Shown: positions 1 to 7,803 of the stretch, piece after piece | Layout of the letters: every line of letters begins with the position of its first letter | Numbering within the stretch: the first letter of the stretch is position 1 | Assembly: GCA_046091905.1 (NCBI GenBank) | Contig: JBJTCN010000074.1 | Location: forward strand, 1-55,355 | Reading direction: 5' to 3' | Source of the DNA: ZLKRG08 sp046091905 | GTDB taxonomy: Bacteria; Actinomycetota; Actinomycetes; Nanopelagicales; Nanopelagicaceae | DNA length: 55,355 nt | The notes under the pieces: model-generated | Told to the model about the DNA's origin: nothing | The model's database searches: none | Seen by the model: only the letters and a program-made list of their open reading frames with translations | Translations under genes and position numbers: made by a program

Positions 1-146
1 ATGATGCAATCTGATTTGATTTTGAGATTCCGAAATATTATCGCTTGATTTGTGGGTTGGCACTTGGCTATCCAATTAATTAAAAAATAAATAGCTTCAA
101 AGCAAATCGACTCGACCCTGCAGAGATTAAATTTAATACAAAGTCA
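1..146. other. Window edge, no gene seen
   Basis: This AT-rich stretch lies downstream of the leftward transporter gene that ends at 147. I see no reading frame of useful length, no convincing hairpin followed by a T-run, and no RNA gene. It may hold the 3' untranslated end of the transporter and the edge of a neighbour outside the window. Confidence 0.4.
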
Positions 147-1313
147 TTAATAAGGTATTTTCGAAGGCTTGCCGACAATCCATCCAGTTATTAATTGAAG
201 GATGCAGAGCCCTACTACCCCATACATAGCCGCATCCCAGCTATTAAAGCGATCATGCAAAACACCCATGAATAGCGGACCCGTTGCAGAGAGCACGTAT
301 GCAAGAGATTGAACCATTGTCGAAAGATTTCGAGTCGCTTCTGGCGAATCATATTTAGCGCCATATAGAAGAAGTGCAATCGGGAAAACTATTGATATTC
401 CAATATTAGAAATCGTTAACCAAAGTAATAAAATTTGACCTTCTTGTACAGTAATCATAAAGAAACCAAGAGTCATAATTGCAGAGACCAAAACGATTGC
501 AATTCGAGGGTCTTTTAACTTTTCAACGTAGTGTGGAACCGCGATACTCACACCGCTTCCAATCAAGCCTGAGATGGAAATCGCTATGGCGGCATCTCTT
601 AACGTAAAACCTTTGGTTGTTAAGAGTGTTGGAAACCAAGTTGCGGTCCCATAAAAGGCCATTGATTCCAACCCAAAAAAGAAGACCAGCGCCCAAGCAA
701 TAGGGTTCTTGAAAGCTTGAGATTGCCAGAAATGTGGAGCTTTCTTTACCGTCACCACTCCACCACTTCGAATCCGAATTTTCCAATAAAGCGCGCTTAA
801 GATGGAAACGACTATCCAAGGAATCATTGACATGCGCCAAGAAAGTGAACTGCTTTCGGCAAGCGGAACTGTAATTGCGATTGAAATTGCTGCAAAAATA
901 CCCATGATCGTGACATAAATTCCAGTCATAAATCCTGAATCATTTGGTGCGTGCTCTTTAATCCAAGCAGGAATCTCGTAATTCATAACCGCAATCGAAA
1001 TTCCCATTAGAAAAGAGAACACAAACAAACCGATTTCCCCAGTAAATGCTCGCGCAATCAATGCTATCGATAGAGTAATCAAAGCCCAAGTAATAATTCT
1101 GTTACTCGAACCCAATTTGCCTACAAAACCCATAATTAGACTGGAACCTGCAAAACAAATTAGTGGTATTGCTGCCAATAACGAAAGTTGAGTGTTACTT
1201 AATCCAAAATACTCTTTGAGTATTGGAATTAACGGACCAATTAAGACCAATCCAGCTCGCATATTTACGGATGCGAGAAAAACCGGAAAGCCCAGCGAAA
1301 GCTTAGATTTCAA
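147..1313 (-). CDS. MFS transporter, CynX/NimT-like
   Basis: The 388-residue protein is almost entirely hydrophobic with about twelve membrane segments, the usual size of a major facilitator. The N-terminus, with a Gly/Pro-rich first helix (around residues 22-31) and a loop at 62-71, resembles the cyanate/nitroimidazole transporter (CynX/NimT) branch; the substrate cannot be read from sequence. The start is TTG with a GGTGA ribosome site just upstream. It lies 21 bases after the MOSC gene on the same strand and behind a small membrane protein, so the three probably form one operon. The family call is safe; the subfamily is tentative. Confidence 0.85.
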   Translation of the reverse strand: MKSKLSLGFPVFLASVNMRAGLVLIGPLIPILKEYFGLSNTQLSLLAAIPLICFAGSSLIMGFVGKLGSSNRIITWALITLSIALIARAFTGEIGLFVFSFLMGISIAVMNYEIPAWIKEHAPNDSGFMTGIYVTIMGIFAAISIAITVPLAESSSLSWRMSMIPWIVVSILSALYWKIRIRSGGVVTVKKAPHFWQSQAFKNPIAWALVFFFGLESMAFYGTATWFPTLLTTKGFTLRDAAIAISISGLIGSGVSIAVPHYVEKLKDPRIAIVLVSAIMTLGFFMITVQEGQILLLWLTISNIGISIVFPIALLLYGAKYDSPEATRNLSTMVQSLAYVLSATGPLFMGVLHDRFNSWDAAMYGVVGLCILQLITGWIVGKPSKIPY

Positions 1314-1334
1314 TTTTGATCACCAATGCATCCA

Positions 1335-1958
1335 CTAGAGATTCGCTAACCACTCTTTACATTTATCAGATAGCGCGGAAACCTCTTTTAACTGAGAAAT
1401 TTTCGCACGCTCTCCAGATTTGGCAGCAAATAAATCTCTAATTGTGATGGCGTGTTCAGGTTTAAAAATCACATTTATCCCATCTCCAGCTTTGATTTCG
1501 CCCTCTTTGATAATTCGCAAATAACTTCCTGGACGTCTTGCGTCCGTGAAATCTTTAATCAGAGTTGGTCGATCCCAGAAACCAGCAAAAACTCGACATG
1601 GAATTCTCGGCTCGGAGACCTCAAGAATTACCGAACCAATCTCCCAGCGCTCACCGATTAACGCTGCATTTACATCAATACCTTCAGTGGTTAGATTTTC
1701 ACCAAAAGCGCCATTGGAGATTTCACGACCAATTTGAGCTTCCCACCAGAGCGCATCTTCCTTGGCATATGCATAAACAGCTTTGTCGTAACCGCCATGG
1801 TGTTTTCTATCTACAACTACATCACCTGCGACGCCATCATTTTCAAATCGGATAGTTTGGTCAGTAGCTCTCTTATCAATACCAGTTCGGCCTTCACTGC
1901 CAGTCCAGGCCCCTTCATGAATGACTGCCGCAATATTGACCGAAAGAACCTTTGGCAC
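1335..1958 (-). CDS. MOSC domain protein, YiiM-like
   Basis: This 207-residue protein has the MOSC layout: a conserved region with HHGG (around residues 53-56) and KAVYAY, the GAFGENLTTEG stretch, and the invariant cysteine in EPRIPCRVF that in the family contacts sulfur or the molybdenum cofactor. It resembles stand-alone YiiM-type proteins, linked to reduction of N-hydroxylated compounds with molybdenum cofactor. The start is GTG, one base beyond the stop of the upstream small membrane protein, so translation is probably coupled. No molybdenum enzyme is nearby, so the partner is unknown. Confidence 0.85.
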   Translation of the reverse strand: MPKVLSVNIAAVIHEGAWTGSEGRTGIDKRATDQTIRFENDGVAGDVVVDRKHHGGYDKAVYAYAKEDALWWEAQIGREISNGAFGENLTTEGIDVNAALIGERWEIGSVILEVSEPRIPCRVFAGFWDRPTLIKDFTDARRPGSYLRIIKEGEIKAGDGINVIFKPEHAITIRDLFAAKSGERAKISQLKEVSALSDKCKEWLANL

Positions 1959-1959
1959 T

Positions 1960-2187
1960 TTAGTTATACCAACGAATCATTCCGATAATTCCTGCGGTGG
2001 CATAGAAAAACTGCAAAAAGAGAATCCCACGATGCTTGCCAAGATAAGCCCAAATTCCAATTAATAATGAGCTAAGTAGCAAAAGGCTAAAACCAATAAA
2101 TTCCAGACCAGTATTAGATGCAACTAATAGTGAGTAAGCAATGGCGGTAACCACGCCGAACCATTCGAAGAGCTTCCCCTTATTCAT
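1960..2187 (-). CDS. Small three-segment membrane protein
   Basis: The 75-residue protein has three hydrophobic segments (roughly 8-24, 28-48 and 52-70) separated by short charged turns. The last segment, ending GIIGMIRWY, recalls the C-terminal part of PnuC-like nicotinamide riboside transporters, but the protein is far too short to be one, so no function is assigned. A TAGTAT -10 element (2195-2200, minus strand) stands 7 bases before the ATG, which predicts a leaderless transcript. It heads the operon continuing into the MOSC and MFS genes. Confidence 0.65.
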   Translation of the reverse strand: MNKGKLFEWFGVVTAIAYSLLVASNTGLEFIGFSLLLLSSLLIGIWAYLGKHRGILFLQFFYATAGIIGMIRWYN

Positions 2188-2241
2188 AGGTTGAATACTA
2201 GACTCACGTTCGTGTCAGTCACGGTAGGTGAGTTGGTTTAA

Positions 2242-2880
2242 ATGATTGAACTTCTCAAAGTATTACCTGCATTTGCGTTGACTGTTTTAGTGATTGTTGC
2301 AGTCCCCGGCCAAGGAATGGCAATGGTGTTAAGGCAATCAATAATTAGCGGGAAAGATGCAGCTTTCTATTCGGTATTTGGCAACACCACGGGGTTAATA
2401 ATTTGGGGCCTCTTAAGTGGCGTCGGCCTATCTGCAATATTTCAAGCATCGCCAACCGCATTCAATATTTTGAAATGGGCTGGCGTTGGATATTTGACGC
2501 TACTTTCTATTCAAACTCTGCTCCATCTGCGAAATGAAGCCGGCAAATTTGAATATGAAATTGGTGAGAGCGCTAAGAAGTTTGGTGCGGCATTTAATAT
2601 CGGAATCACAACTAATTTAACTAATGTAAAGGCAGCGGTATTTAGCGTTGGTCTAGTGCCACAGTTTGTACCCAAGGACTTCAATTTAGGTTGGGGTATT
2701 TTCTTGCTGACCTGCGTCTGGGCGCTAATTTCGATGTCTTGGTATTCACTAATGATTACGATCGTCGATAAATCAGCTAAATGGATTCAAAAACCAAAGG
2801 TACGAAGAGCACTAACGGCATTTAGCGCAATAGGCATTGCGATTCTCGCGATCGGATTGGCATTTACACGTGCGCATTAG
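2242..2880 (+). CDS. LysE/RhtB family exporter
   Basis: The 212-residue protein shows the LysE-type amino acid exporter pattern: a first helix followed by VPGQGMAMVLRQSIISGKDAAFYSVFG (the conserved PGP/G-R region), about six membrane segments, and a central GITTNLTNVKA motif matching the usual G...NL.NPK region with Asn-Val in place of Asn-Pro. The cargo is probably an amino acid or related small molecule. The ATG is preceded by AGGTGA ten bases upstream. The last codons overlap the following DUF3046 gene by 11 bases. Confidence 0.87.
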   Translation: MIELLKVLPAFALTVLVIVAVPGQGMAMVLRQSIISGKDAAFYSVFGNTTGLIIWGLLSGVGLSAIFQASPTAFNILKWAGVGYLTLLSIQTLLHLRNEAGKFEYEIGESAKKFGAAFNIGITTNLTNVKAAVFSVGLVPQFVPKDFNLGWGIFLLTCVWALISMSWYSLMITIVDKSAKWIQKPKVRRALTAFSAIGIAILAIGLAFTRAH

Positions 2881-3061
2881 TGAATTTTGGAACCGCCTAA
2901 ATCAGGTATATCCAAATGCGGAAACTATGGCAAAAGATGTTGCCATAACTGAGCTGGGATCTATGACTATTGAAGCGGCGCTAGCTACCGGAATTGAACC
3001 AGATGAGATCTGGAAGATTCTGGTACGGCGCGAACCTGATATTGAAAATCGCTGGAATTAG
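2870..3061 (+). CDS. DUF3046 family small protein
   Basis: From GTG at 2870 this 63-residue protein reads RISEFWNRLNQVYP...KDVAITELGSMTIEAALATGIEPDEIWKILVRR, which matches the actinobacterial DUF3046 family (a short acidic helical protein of unknown function) from its first residue. An in-frame TTG at 2837 would only add exporter-overlapping residues without family resemblance, so GTG 2870 is preferred. In many actinobacteria this gene sits near recA; here it follows a LysE exporter. Its stop overlaps the 3' end of the convergent hydrolase by four bases. Confidence 0.8.
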   Translation: MRISEFWNRLNQVYPNAETMAKDVAITELGSMTIEAALATGIEPDEIWKILVRREPDIENRWN

Positions 3062-3822
3062 CGGAGCATCTGCAGCGAGTTTTCAAAGATGATCTCAGCA
3101 TCATAATCAACTGTCGCTACGTGATAACTGTTTGTTAATTCAATTCGCTGTTTAACCGCAGAACCAATTTCATCCATATAAATCTCAGTGTTGTAAACCG
3201 GCAATACGTGATCATCAACTGAATGAAAAATCATAAATGGCACCTTTATCTCTGGCAACTTAGCTCTGGAATCGCGCAGTAACTTTCTAAGTTGAACCAC
3301 ACCTTTCAATGGCAGAGCGTTGTAAGACCATTCACTTGCACCTGGACGTTTGATATCTCCCCCAACAGCTTTAGTGCTTGCGACGAAATTAGAGAGTATC
3401 GGTACGAAATATTGTGCGGGACCTTTTATGGTGATCATGGGATTTACAAAAACCAACCCGGATATTTTTGAACCATATCTATGTGCTACTTGGATGGAAG
3501 TGGCACCACCCATTGAAAGGGCGAAGATAAATACACGATCGCATTTTGCTAAGAGTTCTTCGACATCTTTACTTGCACGATCTGGCCACTCTTGCCACTT
3601 AACTTCATTTAAATCTTGCCATTTGGTTCCGTGGCCAGGAAGACGTGGAACGCGCACGGTATATCCACGTTCGTGAAGAAAGTGTGCCCATGGTCGCATT
3701 CCTGCGGGAGATCCCGTAAACCCATGAACTAAAACAATTCCTGTTTTTGCATTTGCTCCACTGCCATCTGCAGCAAAATCAGAGAGCCATCCTTCAGGGG
3801 CAGAACCAGGTGTATTTGTCAT
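3058..3822 (-). CDS. Alpha/beta hydrolase, carboxylesterase-like
   Basis: A 254-residue soluble hydrolase with a readable catalytic set: HGFTGSP oxyanion region (33-39), nucleophile Ser103 in ALSMGG, acid Asp203 or Asp204 in HSVDDHV, and His234 in NSYHVA. The order and spacing are those of Est30-type carboxylesterases and monoacylglycerol lipases. The substrate is unknown, probably a short or medium acyl ester. It starts at ATG with a TAAATT -10 element (3829-3834, minus strand) six bases upstream, so a leaderless mRNA is predicted. That element shares its TA step with the -10 of the divergent gene at 3846. Confidence 0.85.
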   Translation of the reverse strand: MTNTPGSAPEGWLSDFAADGSGANAKTGIVLVHGFTGSPAGMRPWAHFLHERGYTVRVPRLPGHGTKWQDLNEVKWQEWPDRASKDVEELLAKCDRVFIFALSMGGATSIQVAHRYGSKISGLVFVNPMITIKGPAQYFVPILSNFVASTKAVGGDIKRPGASEWSYNALPLKGVVQLRKLLRDSRAKLPEIKVPFMIFHSVDDHVLPVYNTEIYMDEIGSAVKQRIELTNSYHVATVDYDAEIIFENSLQMLR

Positions 3823-3845
3823 ATCTCTAATTTACTCTTCAACTC
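3823..3845. promoter_or_regulatory. Divergent leaderless promoter pair with shared TA
   Basis: The whole intergenic region is 23 bases. Reading left, TAAATT (3829-3834) stands six bases from the hydrolase ATG. Reading right, TACTCT (3833-3838) stands seven bases from the GTG at 3846. The two hexamers share positions 3833-3834, so two polymerases could not open both promoters at once. Neither start has a Shine-Dalgarno, which supports leaderless reading. Seen in sequence; activity is inferred. Confidence 0.55.
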
Positions 3846-5552
3846 GTGGAACAGATAGCATGGCAAGGATCTTTCGATGATTTGGGTCGCCACCTTGCTG
3901 CTACCACCTTTGTAGTTATCGATTTAGAAACTACTGGTGGCTCGCCCGGATTAAATGCCATCACCGAAATTGGCGCGATGAAAGTTCAGGGCGGCCAAGT
4001 AATAGGTGAATTCCAAACCTTAATAAACCCAGGTGTACCGCTACCACCCTTTATTACGGTGCTCACTGGAATCACCGAAGCGATGCTCCTTCCCGCTCCC
4101 ACAATTGATCAAGTCTTTCCGCAGTTATTGGAATTCTTAGGTAGCCCTGAAGAGACGGTATTGGTGGCACATAACGCCCAATTCGATATTAGTTTTTTAA
4201 AAGCTGCTGCTAGCCAACTGGAATATACATGGCCAAAGTTTCAAGTTCTAGATACTGTCAAAATCGCGCGCCATACTTTAAATCGTGAAGAGGTGCGCAA
4301 TTTTAAATTAGCAACTTTGGCGGAATTCTTTAAAGCGCAAACCACGCCAAATCACCGGGCGCTTGATGATGTTCGCGCCACTGTTTCCGTTTTGCACGGG
4401 TTAATTGAGAGACTGGGTTCCTTCAGCATCTTCACTTTAGAAGAGTTAAAGGAATTTTCAAATCGAGTAAGTAAAGCGCAGACAGCCAAGAAACATCTGG
4501 CAGCAAATCTGCCCGCAGCGCCAGGTGTCTATATTTTTCGCGATGCTAAGGGCGATCCACTTTATGTAGGAACTTCCAAGAATTTGCGCGCTCGAGTTCG
4601 CACCTATTTCACAGCAGGTGAAACTCGTAAACGAATTAGGGAAATGATCAGCATTACTGAAGGTATTGATTACATCATCACACCTACCGCGCTTGAAGCG
4701 CAGGTGCGCGAACTTCGGTTAATTCAAGGCGCCCAACCAAGATATAACCGTCGCTCTAGATTTCCAGAACGGGTCGCATGGCTTAAATTGACTGAGGAAA
4801 ACTTTCCAAGATTGATAATCAGTAAAGGTGCGCCGCCAGATCCTTCAGGAAGTATCGGTCCAATCTCGGGTGGCGCTGCCATTGAATTAGCGTTAGCGGC
4901 AGTTCATGAACACCTACCGCTACGTCAGTGCAAGCCAAAAATCACCGATAAATCAATCAAAACCGCCTCCCCTTGCATCCTCTTTGAAATTAATAAATGC
5001 GGTGCCCCATGTATCGGCAACCAATCCCTATCCAGTTACTCAGAGATCACTGCCCGCTATCGCAATTTATTAGAGATCGATTTTCGCGAAATTCATGAAA
5101 GCTCAAATTTGAAGATGGCTGAACTTTCGATCAACGAAAAGTTTGAAGAAGCCATCGAAGTTCGTGAAAAATATTCTTACCTAGTCCGCGCTGCAGCGCG
5201 AATCGAAAGATTAAATTCGATCGCAAAATTACCAGAGCTAGTCGTCGCAAAAGCTATCGGAGAACATTGGGAATTCGTCAACATTAAATATGGTCGTTTA
5301 GCAGCTACAAATATCTCCACTGCCACTACCTCGGTTTCAAAGGCGCTATCGGCTCTAGATCTAATGGCCGAACAAGTACCAAATTCCGGCTTTCTACAGC
5401 AGGTCAATCATGAGGAAGTTGAATTAATCTTAAACTTCTTAGAATCCCCTGGTGTGCGGCTGGTCAAAGTTGAAGGTGAATATGGATTTGCAACCTTCGG
5501 GCCTAATTCGCAAATTGCCCGAATTGGTAACTATGAATTAACTAGCGCTTGA
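3846..5552 (+). CDS. DEDDh exonuclease fused to UvrC-like GIY-YIG region
   Basis: The 568-residue protein combines two nuclease modules. Residues about 20-190 are a DnaQ/epsilon-type 3'-5' exonuclease with Asp26 and Glu28 (VIDLETTGG), Asp114 (HNAQFD), and His170/Asp175. Residues about 220-300 are a GIY-YIG nuclease resembling UvrC (GVYIFRD, LYVGTSKNLRARV, Glu284, Asn301), followed by UvrC-like cysteines (PCILFEINKCGAPC) and a UVR-like helix (KFEEAIEVREK). The second UvrC endonuclease domain is absent. Such fusions are common in actinobacteria (Rv2191-like) and probably act in DNA repair. GTG start, leaderless promoter. Confidence 0.9.
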   Translation: MEQIAWQGSFDDLGRHLAATTFVVIDLETTGGSPGLNAITEIGAMKVQGGQVIGEFQTLINPGVPLPPFITVLTGITEAMLLPAPTIDQVFPQLLEFLGSPEETVLVAHNAQFDISFLKAAASQLEYTWPKFQVLDTVKIARHTLNREEVRNFKLATLAEFFKAQTTPNHRALDDVRATVSVLHGLIERLGSFSIFTLEELKEFSNRVSKAQTAKKHLAANLPAAPGVYIFRDAKGDPLYVGTSKNLRARVRTYFTAGETRKRIREMISITEGIDYIITPTALEAQVRELRLIQGAQPRYNRRSRFPERVAWLKLTEENFPRLIISKGAPPDPSGSIGPISGGAAIELALAAVHEHLPLRQCKPKITDKSIKTASPCILFEINKCGAPCIGNQSLSSYSEITARYRNLLEIDFREIHESSNLKMAELSINEKFEEAIEVREKYSYLVRAAARIERLNSIAKLPELVVAKAIGEHWEFVNIKYGRLAATNISTATTSVSKALSALDLMAEQVPNSGFLQQVNHEEVELILNFLESPGVRLVKVEGEYGFATFGPNSQIARIGNYELTSA

Positions 5553-6568
5553 GTTAATTTAACCCAACGATTTAATAAATCAGTGGCAGCGCCACTATCG
5601 ATTGCCTGCTTCGCTTCAGCGATACCCTCCTCAAATCTAGTTGCTAAATCCAACTCTGCATCGTTGTTAAACGCTGTAATAGCGGCAGCCGCATTCAAAA
5701 TGGTGGTATCTCTTGGTGCACCTTTTTCACCAGCAAATACGGTTAATGCAATCTTGGCATTCTCTGAGGCCTCGCCTCCAACTAACTTTTGAATTGGTGA
5801 ATATTCAATGCCAAATTTTGGCGGATCGATAAGACCAGATTCAATCTCACCATTTCCAATCGTTAAAACTTGCGTTGTGGTGGTTAAGGTCAATTCATCA
5901 AGGCCATCATCACCGCGGAAAACAAAGCCGTCTACGCCTCGATCTCCTAGCACCTGCGCCATCACTAAATGCATTCGATCATTGGCTACGCCAATGGCAG
6001 CAGATTTAGGTTTGGCTGGATTGGCAAGTGGGCCCAAAATGTTGAATACCGTCGGAACGCCTAACTCTTTTCGAACTGGAGCGGCATGGCGCATTGATGG
6101 ATGAAAATTCGGCGCAAAGCAGAAGCCAATTCTTAATTCAGAGACGCAATGTTCAACCAACTTGCCATCTAAATTGATGGCCACACCTAGCGCTTCTAAT
6201 AAATCTGCCGAACCTGATTTTGAAGAGGCAGCACGATTTCCATGTTTTACAACTACGGCACCTGCGGCCGCCGCAACGATTGCGGACATGGTTGAGATAT
6301 TTATGGTGTTCATCTTGTCGCCACCAGTTCCGACAATGTCGACTGCGCGCTGGGAAATATTTATCGGCGCTGCATGTTCATACATTTCGGCAACTAGTGC
6401 GCCAACTTCATCTGAAGTCTCGCCCTTCTCTTTTAGCGCAAGTAAGAAACGCTTTAAATCTTCTGGATTGGCTCTACCTTCTAAAATTTCGCGCATGATT
6501 TCGCGAACTAATTCGTTTGGTAAATCTAAGTAATTATCCAGTAACTCAAAGGCGCGATTCCAGGACAT
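5531..6568 (-). CDS. trpD: Anthranilate phosphoribosyltransferase
   Basis: TrpD joins anthranilate to phosphoribosyl pyrophosphate in tryptophan synthesis. The 345-residue protein, normal for the family, carries the PRPP/glycine loop GTGGD with the following NISTMSA, the KHGNRAASSKSGSADLLEALG anthranilate/PRPP region, and the acidic FRGDDGLDELT magnesium site. The start ATG has a strong CAGGAG ribosome site. No other trp gene is present; trpD next to cytochrome oxidase genes is a known actinobacterial arrangement. Its last 22 bases overlap the 3' end of the convergent exonuclease gene. Confidence 0.96.
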   Translation of the reverse strand: MSWNRAFELLDNYLDLPNELVREIMREILEGRANPEDLKRFLLALKEKGETSDEVGALVAEMYEHAAPINISQRAVDIVGTGGDKMNTINISTMSAIVAAAAGAVVVKHGNRAASSKSGSADLLEALGVAINLDGKLVEHCVSELRIGFCFAPNFHPSMRHAAPVRKELGVPTVFNILGPLANPAKPKSAAIGVANDRMHLVMAQVLGDRGVDGFVFRGDDGLDELTLTTTTQVLTIGNGEIESGLIDPPKFGIEYSPIQKLVGGEASENAKIALTVFAGEKGAPRDTTILNAAAAITAFNNDAELDLATRFEEGIAEAKQAIDSGAATDLLNRWVKLTQALVNS

Positions 6569-6596
6569 GATGCGCGCTCTCCTGGATTACAAATAC

Positions 6597-7007
6597 TTAA
6601 GCGTTTGCCGAAAGGCGTGCGCGTAGTAGTTCGGTGGCTGTCTTAGCCAATGCAAATGCATCCACCGGATGTTGCAGCGACGCTTCAGCGCGCGACCAAG
6701 CTGCAAGCCAAGCATCTGAATTACGCGCAATCAGGACTATTGATGGTGGGCAATTGAAAACTTCATCCTTTAATTGACGAGCAACACCTAATCCGCCTTC
6801 AGGGGCGGCTTCACCGTCTAAAATAAAGAGATCTGCGCGTACCGAGCCATTGGTATCGGTCTGATCTACATATTGACGCAGCGCATCTGCGGTCGCGAAT
6901 TCCGTGACCTCAACACTAAGGTCTGGGGCCAGTTTGCTACCAAAGGCTGCTTTGACGGCGGCGCGAACATCTGAATCATCCGAATAGATAACTACGCGCG
7001 CGTTCAT
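6597..7007 (-). CDS. Receiver-like (pseudo-response regulator) protein
   Basis: The 136-residue protein has a single CheY-like alternation. Asp10/Asp11 sit after the first strand (VVIYSDDSD) and Asp64 lies at the phosphorylation position (DLFILDGEA), followed by GGLGVARQLK. The usual lysine at the end of strand five is replaced (QHPVD, His113-Pro114), so phosphotransfer chemistry is doubtful. There is no output domain. Its place between trpD and ctaE, divergent from ctaE, suggests a conserved actinobacterial partner gene, but the role is unknown. TAGAAT six bases before the ATG predicts a leaderless transcript. Confidence 0.7.
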   Translation of the reverse strand: MNARVVIYSDDSDVRAAVKAAFGSKLAPDLSVEVTEFATADALRQYVDQTDTNGSVRADLFILDGEAAPEGGLGVARQLKDEVFNCPPSIVLIARNSDAWLAAWSRAEASLQHPVDAFALAKTATELLRARLSANA

Positions 7008-7060
7008 GGCGTAATTCTATGGCTTAACTTCGGGGATTACTGACCGTTTTTTGCCTTCCT

Positions 7061-7082
7061 TTAGGTGAGCCGTTTCACCTAA
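7061..7082. promoter_or_regulatory. Inverted repeat upstream of ctaE
   Basis: TTAGGTGA (7061-7068) and TCACCTAA (7075-7082) form a perfect 8-base inverted repeat with a 6-base spacer, in the 149-base gap between the receiver-like gene and ctaE. It lies about 74 bases before the ctaE ATG, and upstream of the predicted ctaE -10, so an operator is more likely than an RNA hairpin. The partner regulator is unknown. Confidence 0.4.
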
Positions 7083-7143
7083 TTTGAGTGGTTATTCCGA
7101 GGAATTTAACGGCTAAAGATGTGAGTTTAAGCGTGTTTTCCGC

Positions 7144-7149
7144 GATAAT
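7144..7149 (+). promoter_or_regulatory. Predicted -10 element of ctaE-qcrCAB
   Basis: GATAAT lies 7 bases before the ATG at 7157, with no Shine-Dalgarno between. This is the spacing seen at about twenty other starts in the window and predicts a leaderless ctaE mRNA. It is the main reason to choose ATG 7157 over the upstream GTG 7088. Confidence 0.5.
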
Positions 7150-7156
7150 TCCCCTC

Positions 7157-7789
7157 ATGTCTAATGCTTCCAGCGCTTTGAGTTCACACAAGGTAAATCG
7201 TCCAAATCTGGTTGCGGTCGGAACCATCGTTTGGCTCTCATCTGAGTTGATGTTCTTCGCTGCGCTCTTTGCAATGTACTTCACTACTCGTGCAGTGCAA
7301 GGGCCAGATATTTGGTTTGAATCAACAAGCATTCTAAATATTCCCTTTGCTGCAATTAACACCACGGTTTTGGTGCTCTCATCCGTAACTTGCCAGTTTG
7401 GTGTTTTCGCAGCAGAACGTTTTCAACTTCGTCGCTCAGGTTCGCTATTGCAGATGGGTCGCTGGGGAATGCGTGAGTGGTTCTCACTTACATTCTTAAT
7501 GGGCGCTTTCTTTATTGGAGGACAAATTTACGAATATGCATCTTTGGTTGAAGAAGGATTGACCCTCTCCTCCAATGCATATGGCTCTGTTTTCTATCTT
7601 GCTACCGGCTTTCACGGTCTCCACGTAACTGGTGGATTGATTGCATTCTTACTAGTCATGATTCGCGTCGCGAAAGCGCGCCGTTTTGGACATTCACAAG
7701 CAACCACCGCGATTGTGGTCTCTTACTACTGGCACTTCGTTGACGTAGTTTGGGTCGCACTCTTCTCTGCTATTTATTTGATCAAGTAA
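7157..7789 (+). CDS. ctaE: Cytochrome c oxidase subunit III
   Basis: CtaE is the third core subunit of the aa3-type terminal oxidase in the cytoplasmic membrane. From ATG 7157 the protein has 210 residues, the size of actinobacterial subunit III, with five predicted membrane segments. Conserved parts include SSELMFFAALFAMYF in the first helix, GTVYFLATG-like SVFYLATGFHGLHVTGG, and the closing YYWHFVDVVWVALFSAIYLI. It heads the run ctaE-qcrC-qcrA-qcrB, linking oxidase and bc1-type complex expression. Start choice is discussed with the promoter entry. Confidence 0.96.
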   Translation: MSNASSALSSHKVNRPNLVAVGTIVWLSSELMFFAALFAMYFTTRAVQGPDIWFESTSILNIPFAAINTTVLVLSSVTCQFGVFAAERFQLRRSGSLLQMGRWGMREWFSLTFLMGAFFIGGQIYEYASLVEEGLTLSSNAYGSVFYLATGFHGLHVTGGLIAFLLVMIRVAKARRFGHSQATTAIVVSYYWHFVDVVWVALFSAIYLIK

Positions 7790-7803
7790 AGGACCGAACA
7801 AAG

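Noticed and set aside
7088..7156. Upstream GTG start for ctaE
   Set aside because: The extra 23 residues do not resemble subunit III, and the -10-like GATAAT lies inside them, seven bases before the ATG at 7157.
7750..7803. Upstream extension of qcrC
   Set aside because: It overlaps the end of ctaE and would put charged residues before the signal segment; ATG 7804 gives the usual start.
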